64,000 nt of DNA, from the NCBI RefSeq assembly GCF_035974275.1, contig NZ_CP142422.1:1240001-1304000 (forward strand). The letters are read 5' to 3'. Position 1 is the first letter of the stretch. Each line of letters starts with the position of its first letter. The notes beneath the pieces were generated by a model. The model was not told the origin of the DNA. It ran no database searches and worked only from the letters and a program-made list of their open reading frames with translations. Origin of the DNA: Chryseobacterium sp. MYb264. GTDB lineage: Bacteria > Bacteroidota > Bacteroidia > Flavobacteriales > Weeksellaceae. A program made the position numbers and the translations under genes. Below, one piece after another: positions 45,573 through 52,876 of this stretch.

Positions 45573-47447
45573 TTAATTCTTTTTCGTAAAAATATTCGGT
45601 TTTGGAATTTCTTTAATGGATTCATCTAAATAATAATCGGTATGTGGCGGCTGATTGTAACCCACATTTTGCCAGACGATACTTAATCGGTACTGCGGAT
45701 TGTGCATCAAAGTATATAATCTGTGTTTCGTCGGAATCGTGGTGCTGAAAATTCTCAATTCCTTATTATCAGAAGTTCTGTAGATCACCTCTTCTCGCCA
45801 GTCTCCAAACAGATCCGCCACTAAGGACGGGTTTTTCTTGGTTCCGTTGTTGGATTCACACTGGAAATCTTTTGTTTCAAGAACGACATTGGATTTTGAA
45901 TTTTTCCAGTCCCATTTTGAAACCGTTGTTCCATCCAAAATTTCACTTAAAAAATCACCGTCCCAGTAAATCCCCATATTACAGGCGGGCGTTTTTTCAG
46001 CAATTTTATTTCCTTTGGCATCGTAAAGCCCCTTCACTCCCGCTCCGGCAGCCCAACATTCTGAACCTTCATAACGCGGATCGATATTTAAAGACAATCC
46101 CCTTCCCGGCCCCTGAAATTTACTGTCTTTGCTGTAGTTTAAAGAAGGTAACTTCCAAAGCACTTTTCCTGTTTTTCCATCTCTGAAATGGGCTCCCGCA
46201 TCATCAAACCGCTCCTGAATATCAAAAATTTCCAATCCGGGATTTGAAGGATCCAGATCTCCAACATGTAATGCATCACCGTGACCGTAACCTGTGCTGT
46301 TCAACACTTTTCCGTTATCATCTACCGTCATCGCACCGAAAATAATCTCGTCTTTTCCGTCGTTATCGACATCTGCAATGCTTAGGTTATGATTTCCCTG
46401 ACCTCTGTATTTTTTATTTTCTTCGGAACTTTCCGTGTCGAAAAGCCAGCGAAGACTCAGTTTTTTATCTTTAAAATCCCACGCGGCAATCGCTGTTCTG
46501 GTGTAATACCCTCTAGACATAATCACGCTGGGTCTTTTGCCGTCCAGATAGGCAACCGCTCCTAAAAAACGGTCGATTCGGTTTCCTTTGGCATCGCCCC
46601 AGGTTTCGGTCATCTCTTCATTGGTCGGATTTAAACTGCCTGCAAACCTCGGAACCTGATAATTAACCGTAGTGATCTCTTCTCCTGTTTCCCCATTAAA
46701 AACCGTCAGATATTCGGGGCCGGAAAGAATAAATCCGTTTTCATTGACGTAATTTTTTGTCGGATCTCCAATGAATTTCCCTTTTGCATCTTTGGTTCCG
46801 TCAGCAGTTTTCATGACGATTTCCGCTTTTCCGTCCTGATCGAGGTCGTAGACCAAAAACTGCGTATAATGCGCTCCTTCTCTTATATTTTTACCTAAAT
46901 TGATTTCCCATAAAAACTGACCATTCAGCTTATAAGCCTGAATAATTGGCGGATCGGTCTCACCTTTCTGACTATTGTCTTTTGACCTTCCCGTCTGATG
47001 AAGAATGATCTCGTACTCTCCATCGCCATCCAAATCAGCAATGGAAGCATCATTCGGCGTATATCCTGCCGGGGTTTTCAAAGGAATTGAGAGATACGGC
47101 TTCTGATTGGCGGTATATTGTGCAAAATCCTGATCCACTTTCTGATCATTCGTATTGGATTTAATGAAATAGGTGTAGTTTTTTCCTTTATCCGCTGTTG
47201 CATCTAAAAAATGAGTTTCCTTAAGCAATGGTTTTTCATTCAGCTTCCTGGTCTGGTTATTTTCAGTGCGATACACATCAAAATGGGTATTCTGAGCTTC
47301 TGTTCCGAGCAGACGCCAGCTTACAAAAACACCCGATTTTGCAGGAATAGCCACGATTCCTCTTTTCAGATATTCCATTTGTCTTTGGGCTGAAAATGCC
47401 TGAGAAAGAAAAATAGCTGATATAATGAAGATATATTTGATTTTCAT
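45573..47447 (-). CDS. PL11 rhamnogalacturonan lyase
   Basis: This is a 624-residue exported lyase (signal ending LSQAFSAQ) of polysaccharide lyase family 11, which cleaves the rhamnose-galacturonate backbone of rhamnogalacturonan-I by beta-elimination. It shows the N-terminal domain (MEYLKRGIVAIPAKSGVFVS, then WRLLGTE) and an eight-bladed beta-propeller with repeated calcium-binding loops (ASIADLDGDGEYEI, VYDLDQDGKAEI, IADVDNDGKDEI). It continues through RFLGAVAYLDGKRPSVIMSR and GHGDALHVGDLDPSNPGLEI to the C-terminal LFGDWREEVIYRTSDNKELR and GYNQPPHTDYYL. Length and order match YesW-type enzymes. Its unsaturated products are the substrate of the GH105 enzyme downstream. A LacI-operator-like site lies upstream. 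Confidence 0.95.
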   Translation of the reverse strand: MKIKYIFIISAIFLSQAFSAQRQMEYLKRGIVAIPAKSGVFVSWRLLGTEAQNTHFDVYRTENNQTRKLNEKPLLKETHFLDATADKGKNYTYFIKSNTNDQKVDQDFAQYTANQKPYLSIPLKTPAGYTPNDASIADLDGDGEYEIILHQTGRSKDNSQKGETDPPIIQAYKLNGQFLWEINLGKNIREGAHYTQFLVYDLDQDGKAEIVMKTADGTKDAKGKFIGDPTKNYVNENGFILSGPEYLTVFNGETGEEITTVNYQVPRFAGSLNPTNEEMTETWGDAKGNRIDRFLGAVAYLDGKRPSVIMSRGYYTRTAIAAWDFKDKKLSLRWLFDTESSEENKKYRGQGNHNLSIADVDNDGKDEIIFGAMTVDDNGKVLNSTGYGHGDALHVGDLDPSNPGLEIFDIQERFDDAGAHFRDGKTGKVLWKLPSLNYSKDSKFQGPGRGLSLNIDPRYEGSECWAAGAGVKGLYDAKGNKIAEKTPACNMGIYWDGDFLSEILDGTTVSKWDWKNSKSNVVLETKDFQCESNNGTKKNPSLVADLFGDWREEVIYRTSDNKELRIFSTTIPTKHRLYTLMHNPQYRLSIVWQNVGYNQPPHTDYYLDESIKEIPKPNIFTKKN

Positions 47448-47467
47448 AATTCTTCTTGCTTTAATAA

Positions 47468-47534
47468 TTTTTTGGCTAAAGCCGAATTTGAACCTTTATC
47501 TTTTTTAAACGGTTTAAAACCCGTTTCTATTGAT
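47468..47534. repeat. Dispersed GGCTAAAGCC / AACGG hairpin element, copy 2
   Basis: TTTTTGGCTAAAGCC ... AACGGTTTAAAACCCGTT, CTATTGAT is the sister of 28754-28818. Confidence 0.6.
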
Positions 47535-47576
47535 ACTATTACGTTTTTCAAGGAAATCATATTTCAACCAATGAAT

Positions 47577-47668
47577 CTCTCGCAGCCCGACCTGAGTGGA
47601 GCTCTTTTTGACGAAGCAAAGCGAAGACAAAAAAGCGGGAACGGAGGGCGGATTAAGCTGCCCAAATA
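47577..47668. repeat. Dispersed GCAGCCCGACCTGAGTGG element, copy 2
   Basis: It matches 33396-33485 over both outer parts, with a different centre (GACGAAGCAAAGCGAAGAC). Like that copy it sits between genes of the pectin/rhamnose locus. Confidence 0.8.
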
Positions 47669-47684
47669 TTTCTGATAAAAAATT

Positions 47685-47698
47685 CAACCGATTGCGCA
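47685..47698. promoter_or_regulatory. LacI-operator-like motif upstream of PL11
   Basis: The minus strand reads TGCGCAATCGGTTG, one substitution from the AATCGATT core. It lies about 240 bases before the PL11 start, just after the DUF4350-like stop. Confidence 0.4.
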
Positions 47699-47706
47699 AA
47701 TATTGT

Positions 47707-48504
47707 TTATTTAACTTGTTTCAATAACCATTTTACCCATTCCTCTGTTCCCTGGAAATTGGTAAAATCTGCGGGAAGCTTTTTGCCATCGATATATTCG
47801 TTGTAGCACCAAGGATCTCCCAATGCGAAAACAGTACCTTTTCCGACTTTCGCAACGGCACCAATGTTTTTGTTTTCTGCCGTCAAAATCGTTTTTGCGG
47901 GAGCTTTAACCTCCATCGTACTCACTTCTTTCATGTATAATTTTTGCGCAGAAAATACAGGATTTCCTTCTGCAACCATTACTTTCCCTTGCTCGAATTC
48001 TCTTCCTTTAACACGATTAATGCTGTCATCATTAAAATGAATTCCGAATTTTTCTGCCAATTGATTGAAATGTACAAACTCAGAATTGCCATTGTCGTTG
48101 CTTAACAAGACTAAAACGCCACCGTTTTTAACCCACTCTGTCAAGTTTTTAATCGTTATCGGATCAATTAAATTTGCTTTTCCACTGAAAGCCTCTTTAT
48201 CAATATCCGGGTCTACGATGATGTAGATGTTGGCATTTTTTAAATCTTTTTTTGAAGGAGCAGTCGTCAAAGTTGCGATTTCAGCTCCTTGCTTTGTGAA
48301 GATTTCACCCAGCAAAGAAAATCCGCCATTCGTTGTGTCATTCCATGTGTAATGCCACGATTTTATTTCTCCAGTTTCTTTATCCGCTTTTTTCTCGTTG
48401 TTGAAGAAGTTATCCAAAACGACTTTTGGTTTGTTTTGGGCATTGGAAAATCCAAAGGTTAATAAGGTTCCTAATGTTATTGTTTTTATGATATTTTGTT
48501 TCAT
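47707..48504 (-). CDS. Secreted DUF4350-like protein (GATase-type fold)
   Basis: The 265-residue exported protein has a signal peptide ending GFSNAQ. The body alternates strands and helices: KVVLDNFFNNEKK, GFSLLGEIFTKQGAEIATL, NANIYIIVDPDID, LTEWVKNGGVLVLLSNDNGN, then KVGKGTVFALGDPW followed by a Tyr/Asn-rich segment. This is the type of fold described for DUF4350 and related class I glutamine-amidotransferase-like proteins, but no catalytic Cys-His pair is evident. In other Bacteroidota such a domain may be fused to GH105, which is recalled rather than shown here. Its exact role is unknown and carbohydrate binding is plausible. It lies between GH106 and PL11. Confidence 0.72.
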   Translation of the reverse strand: MKQNIIKTITLGTLLTFGFSNAQNKPKVVLDNFFNNEKKADKETGEIKSWHYTWNDTTNGGFSLLGEIFTKQGAEIATLTTAPSKKDLKNANIYIIVDPDIDKEAFSGKANLIDPITIKNLTEWVKNGGVLVLLSNDNGNSEFVHFNQLAEKFGIHFNDDSINRVKGREFEQGKVMVAEGNPVFSAQKLYMKEVSTMEVKAPAKTILTAENKNIGAVAKVGKGTVFALGDPWCYNEYIDGKKLPADFTNFQGTEEWVKWLLKQVK

Positions 48505-48539
48505 TTTTTTATTTATATATAATTTTTCTTGTTAAGGCC

Positions 48540-48608
48540 TCGACATGCTCAGCCTGACATCTCTAATACTAAACGATCTATTTTGCGTTGTCACACTGAG
48601 CTTGTCGA
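48540..48608. repeat. Inverted repeat of the CGACAAGCTCAGTGTGACA type
   Basis: TCGACATGCTCAGCCTGACA and TGTCACACTGAGCTTGTCGA are imperfect reverse complements about 30 bases apart. The arm sequence is a familiar dispersed palindrome of Flavobacterial genomes. It lies between GH106 and the DUF4350-like gene. Confidence 0.7.
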
Positions 48609-48655
48609 AGTATTTCTATAATTTAATCATCTTTAACATTTTAATCAAATCAATT

Positions 48656-51430
48656 TTATTTTGAATAATGCAATGGAATTAACTGAATTTCTCCGTCCAG
48701 ACCCGAAGGCTGCACTTTCCAGCTGGAGGCATCAAAAGGTTTATAATCAATATTTACAAAATTGATTTCGTGATAATTACGCCACTGGATTTTATTTTGA
48801 TCCATATATCGAATTCTGTTCGCCATCAAATTGCAAACTTCAATCTGAATGGTATTTTTTCCTTTTTTCAGGTATTTTCCGATGTTGATTTCAAAAGGAA
48901 GACTCCACACCATTCCCGCATCCTGACCATTAACGATCACTTTTGCACTTTCGTACAATTTATCAAATTTTAACTGATAATCATCTGTTTTTTTATTCTT
49001 CAAATCAAGAGTCGTTGTGTACACTCCTGTTCCTGAAAAACTTTGTGTTAAAGCATCATCTGAAAAGTTTGTCCACGGTTCTAATTTCTTTAGAATTCGG
49101 GATTTCGGAAGTTCGGGACCGCCTTCTTTAAACGTTAAATTCCAAGGTTGATTTAACACAATCGGAACATCGGTTTTTTCAATATATTTCCATTTTGGAA
49201 TTAAATTATCAGCATTTTCCGAAACTTTTACAATAATAGATTCTCCAGATTTCAATTGAATTTTAACTGAATTATTCTGCGCGGTTGTAACTCCAAAATC
49301 TCCGTTTTCAGGATTCATCAAAGCAATTTGCTTTCCAGAATAATTCAATGGAATTGATTGGTTGATTTCTTTTGAAGTATGATTGACAATATAATAAAAC
49401 TTCCCGCCATCAAACTGTCTTCTGACAAATTTCAATCCGGTATCCGTCAATTTTTCTCTTTCAATTTTTAAATATTCCAGTCCTTTTGAAACATCGGAAG
49501 TCAATAGAATTTTTCCTTTTCCGAACGTTGCAGATTTTATATTTCCGTTTTGACTAAATTGAATTTTGTTCCATAAAGCATGAAATTCATTTCTTCTTTT
49601 CTCAACCTCAAAATTCCCCGGAATATCTCTCGGCTCACTTTGAAAAATGATTGAAGCTCCGTTTTCTGCCAGACGTAAGATATTTCTTAAAGTAGATTCG
49701 GGCAGAAAATTCAATTGAGGAACGACTAAAACCTGATAAGAGCCACCTTCTTTTGAGACCTGAATATTTTGATGATCCAATTTCGCCTCATCAATCATTT
49801 TATCAGAAATTATATCCAGAGAGTATCCGGATTTTCCTAATTTCTCAAGATTTTCATAAAATGCAGTCGGATGCAGCCATTTTTCAATATTATGAATTTT
49901 GAAAGCCATATCTTTTCCTTTTGGACTCGCCCATTGATCGTAAACAGGCCAGTACATCAGGATTTCGTTGTCCGATTTTCCGCTTTGCAGAACAGACTGC
50001 GTTCTTTCAATATAGGAATTGAGTCCTTTAATATTGGGCCATAAACTGTTTTCAGGAACGAAATTCGTCGACGCATAGAACAGCCATCCCGGAAACTGAA
50101 CATCAGCTGGAGTATACGTTGTTCCGTGATAAAAAATATGGTTGATTCCCGAAAGAAAAATCTGCTCAGCTTCGGGTTTTACCTGTGACCAGGATGTTTT
50201 AAAATGCTCCGTTAACCAGGTAAAAGATTCATTGGAAATCAAAGGTTTTCCGGTAATATTGGCTGCTGAAGAAGCAAATTTCAGCATATTGATATCGGGA
50301 ACTTCTTTTGTATTAATGTCTTCCACATTTCTCTTCAAGCCCTGAATATCAAATTTTGTACTTCCGAAAGTTTCAGATTCAGGAATATCCACCGCAGCAT
50401 ATAAATCCAGTAAATTTCCCGGTGAACCGTGTGCCTGATTGGTATTCTTGGAATTTTTGTAATGTGCCCAATTGGTGAAATTTTCAGTGAAATGATGTAA
50501 AATCAGTTCGCTCATCGTTTCCCGGTAATCCGATTTTACTCTTCCCGCAATTTCGCCTTCTTCGTCACTTACCAAATATTTGATATAAGGACTCAGATCA
50601 TACCCTCTCCTTTTCTTGAATTCTTCCTTAAAATCGGCTGTCCAATCTGCATTGTACACCTCATAACTGTCGTTAAAGAAAGACCGGATCCCGTAATTGG
50701 AATTTCCAAAAGCCTTATCAAACGTTTTCAGATAATCCTTTGTGGCATTCGGTGAAAAATGGTCTAAAGTATAGCCATCTCCACCCGGTGCGGCGCGTTT
50801 TACTTTTTGTAATGTTTTGCCAATGAAAACAGCATATACCATCCATGTTCCGGAAGTTGGTTTCCAGTTTAAAGTTCCGTCACCTGAAATTTTGTCTGTT
50901 ATAACAACAGCTTCATTTTTTTCATTATACGCGGTAACGATATCAAGTTTTGCCGCTTTTACATTTTTCTGTTTTTCATCTTTCAGAACGATCTTTTCAG
51001 AAAACTTTTCATTAGGCTGAATCGTATAAGTCTGAATAATCATTTTTGTTGCCGCATCCTGCTCGCTCACCTGAGGTCCGCCAATCGGCCAGCCTGTTCC
51101 GACTGCCATGTCAACACCCATATTCAGGCTTTTAGCTTTGGTAGTGGTGAATTGCAGCATTTTCATCCATTCCGGAGAAAGATAATTTAGATATCGGTTC
51201 TCAAAACCTTTGGCGCCATAGATCGGAACAATTTCAACACCTCCAAAACCTGCTTTCGAAAGAGTTGTTAATTGCTTATCTAATCCTTTTTCATCAACAG
51301 CACTTCCCATCCACCACCAGCGCGTCCAAGGCTGGGCGGTGTTCGTCTCTTTTGGCCACGGATTTTGTGCGGAAAGATTTCCGAACGTAAAACAGATAAT
51401 ACTTAAACTGACTATATTTTTAATTTTCAT
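48656..51430 (-). CDS. GH106 alpha-L-rhamnosidase
   Basis: This exported enzyme of about 924 residues belongs to glycoside hydrolase family 106 and should release terminal alpha-L-rhamnose from rhamnogalacturonan oligosaccharides. The signal ends FGNLSAQ. The catalytic TIM barrel begins PWTRWWWMGSAVDEKGLDKQ and continues with AGFGGVEIVPIYGAKGFENR, VDMAVGTGWPIGGPQVSEQD, DHFSPNATKDYLKTFDKAFG, RSFFNDSYEVYNADWTADFK and SNESFTWLTEHFKTSWSQVK. The C-terminal ~150 residues are beta-sandwich, with NQPWNLTFKEGGPELP and KVIVNGQDAGMVW. The frame is open to 51454, but the ATG at 51430 places the signal at the N-terminus. It follows the larger CE12 gene by 122 bases. The released rhamnose would enter through RhaT. 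Confidence 0.94.
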   Translation of the reverse strand: MKIKNIVSLSIICFTFGNLSAQNPWPKETNTAQPWTRWWWMGSAVDEKGLDKQLTTLSKAGFGGVEIVPIYGAKGFENRYLNYLSPEWMKMLQFTTTKAKSLNMGVDMAVGTGWPIGGPQVSEQDAATKMIIQTYTIQPNEKFSEKIVLKDEKQKNVKAAKLDIVTAYNEKNEAVVITDKISGDGTLNWKPTSGTWMVYAVFIGKTLQKVKRAAPGGDGYTLDHFSPNATKDYLKTFDKAFGNSNYGIRSFFNDSYEVYNADWTADFKEEFKKRRGYDLSPYIKYLVSDEEGEIAGRVKSDYRETMSELILHHFTENFTNWAHYKNSKNTNQAHGSPGNLLDLYAAVDIPESETFGSTKFDIQGLKRNVEDINTKEVPDINMLKFASSAANITGKPLISNESFTWLTEHFKTSWSQVKPEAEQIFLSGINHIFYHGTTYTPADVQFPGWLFYASTNFVPENSLWPNIKGLNSYIERTQSVLQSGKSDNEILMYWPVYDQWASPKGKDMAFKIHNIEKWLHPTAFYENLEKLGKSGYSLDIISDKMIDEAKLDHQNIQVSKEGGSYQVLVVPQLNFLPESTLRNILRLAENGASIIFQSEPRDIPGNFEVEKRRNEFHALWNKIQFSQNGNIKSATFGKGKILLTSDVSKGLEYLKIEREKLTDTGLKFVRRQFDGGKFYYIVNHTSKEINQSIPLNYSGKQIALMNPENGDFGVTTAQNNSVKIQLKSGESIIVKVSENADNLIPKWKYIEKTDVPIVLNQPWNLTFKEGGPELPKSRILKKLEPWTNFSDDALTQSFSGTGVYTTTLDLKNKKTDDYQLKFDKLYESAKVIVNGQDAGMVWSLPFEINIGKYLKKGKNTIQIEVCNLMANRIRYMDQNKIQWRNYHEINFVNIDYKPFDASSWKVQPSGLDGEIQLIPLHYSK

Positions 51431-51552
51431 TACTTTACTTTTAATTTCAACCACAAAAGTTTAATACATTAGTTATTTTTAAGTTTGTGATTCGAATGCT
51501 TAGAAGAACACATTAGTTTAAAAAACCAAAGATTTTTATTGATCCCTTTACA

Positions 51553-52875
51553 TTAATTTCCATCCGGTTTTAAAGATTCCATAAAAATACTTTCCGGCCA
51601 GTGGAATTTTGTGACATCATCGGGGTTATTGGGGTTAAAACTTTTATAATTTCTTGAAATAAATTTCTTCAAAGGCAGATTCTGATCTACAATGGATTTT
51701 ACGACGCATTGCGCCAGTTCGTAAGCGCCATACGCATTAAAATGAGTATCATCCGCCAGAGCCTTGGATTGATTCGGGTAAGAATTGGCAGGATAATAGA
51801 CAAATGCCTTTTTCGCCGCTTCAGGTCCCATTGCTTCCAATAAGGTTTTGCTTAATGCATTTAAATCGATTAAATAAATACTCTCTTGTTTCGCTATTTC
51901 GCGCATGGCTTCAGGGAAATCATCCAAAGTATTGACGATTTTATTATTTTCATCAAAAACCCTGCGGTTCATGGAAGTGACCAATACAGGAGTTGCTCCC
52001 AGCTGTTTTGCCTTTTGAATCCATTCTTTCAATCTCTTTCGGTATCCCGATTTTTCGCTGTTGCCATATTTCTGATCGTTATGCCCGAACTGAATAAAAA
52101 GATAATCACCGGGTTTTATTTTATTCCAGATTTTATCGATTCTGTGGCGGTCTTCAAAGGCTTTTAAAGTTTCACCGCTTTCAGCATAATTGGCAATCAC
52201 CACTTCACTAGGAACAAAAAAATACGGCAGCATCTGCCCCCAGGAAGCCCAAGGTTCGTACTGCGCATCCACCACCGTTGAATCTCCCGTCAGGTAAACG
52301 GTTTTCGCTGTTTTGTTAGGCTGAATGATGATGGAACACACTTTCGGTGCTTTATCATTAAATTCAATCGTCAGCAAATTATCCCAATGTAAATATTTCG
52401 TTTCTCTGGGCTTCAATTTGACAATACCAATTTGTTCTCCTTTTTGATTTCGGATAATACTGTCTTTGACATGAACCGTGATTGTTTTTTCAAGAATTTC
52501 ATCCTGTTTGGTTTTTACATCATTCAGCATCAGACGGCGGTTTTCTACGCGAACCGTAGTTTCCGAACTTCCTTTTGTGTCGCCCAGATTCATTTTAACA
52601 TCATAATTTCCTTCAGGAATGACCACCGAAAAATAGAAAGGCTTGTCGCTTGTGATAAAATCTCCCGTCAAAGCATTTCCGCCTCTGTCAATAGATTTCA
52701 AACCCGAAATATCCATAAATCCGTAACCTATTTTTCTGTCAAATTTTGAAGTTGCAGTGATTGGTATAAAACCATTTTCCACTCTGTCTCCGCCAAAGTC
52801 AAATTTAAAGCTGGTTTGCTGTCCAAAATATAATGAACAGATAAATAGTACTAAAAGTGATAATTCTTTCTTCAT
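51553..52875 (-). CDS. Two-domain CE12-type esterase (beta-sandwich plus SGNH hydrolase)
   Basis: The product has 440 residues with a signal peptide (LSLLVLFICSLYFGQ). Residues ~20-185 form a beta domain opening TSFKFDFGGDRVENGFIPIT, of the kind found in carbohydrate-binding malectin-like modules. Residues ~190-420 are an SGNH hydrolase: GDST with Ser199, the AESG block at 231-234, GHND at 264-267, and ADDTHF near the end for the catalytic Asp/His. It belongs with rhamnogalacturonan acetylesterases (CE12), and the added domain may target it to polymer. It is one base downstream of GH2 and the third gene of the operon starting at 57105. Confidence 0.9.
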   Translation of the reverse strand: MKKELSLLVLFICSLYFGQQTSFKFDFGGDRVENGFIPITATSKFDRKIGYGFMDISGLKSIDRGGNALTGDFITSDKPFYFSVVIPEGNYDVKMNLGDTKGSSETTVRVENRRLMLNDVKTKQDEILEKTITVHVKDSIIRNQKGEQIGIVKLKPRETKYLHWDNLLTIEFNDKAPKVCSIIIQPNKTAKTVYLTGDSTVVDAQYEPWASWGQMLPYFFVPSEVVIANYAESGETLKAFEDRHRIDKIWNKIKPGDYLFIQFGHNDQKYGNSEKSGYRKRLKEWIQKAKQLGATPVLVTSMNRRVFDENNKIVNTLDDFPEAMREIAKQESIYLIDLNALSKTLLEAMGPEAAKKAFVYYPANSYPNQSKALADDTHFNAYGAYELAQCVVKSIVDQNLPLKKFISRNYKSFNPNNPDDVTKFHWPESIFMESLKPDGN

Positions 52876-52876
52876 T

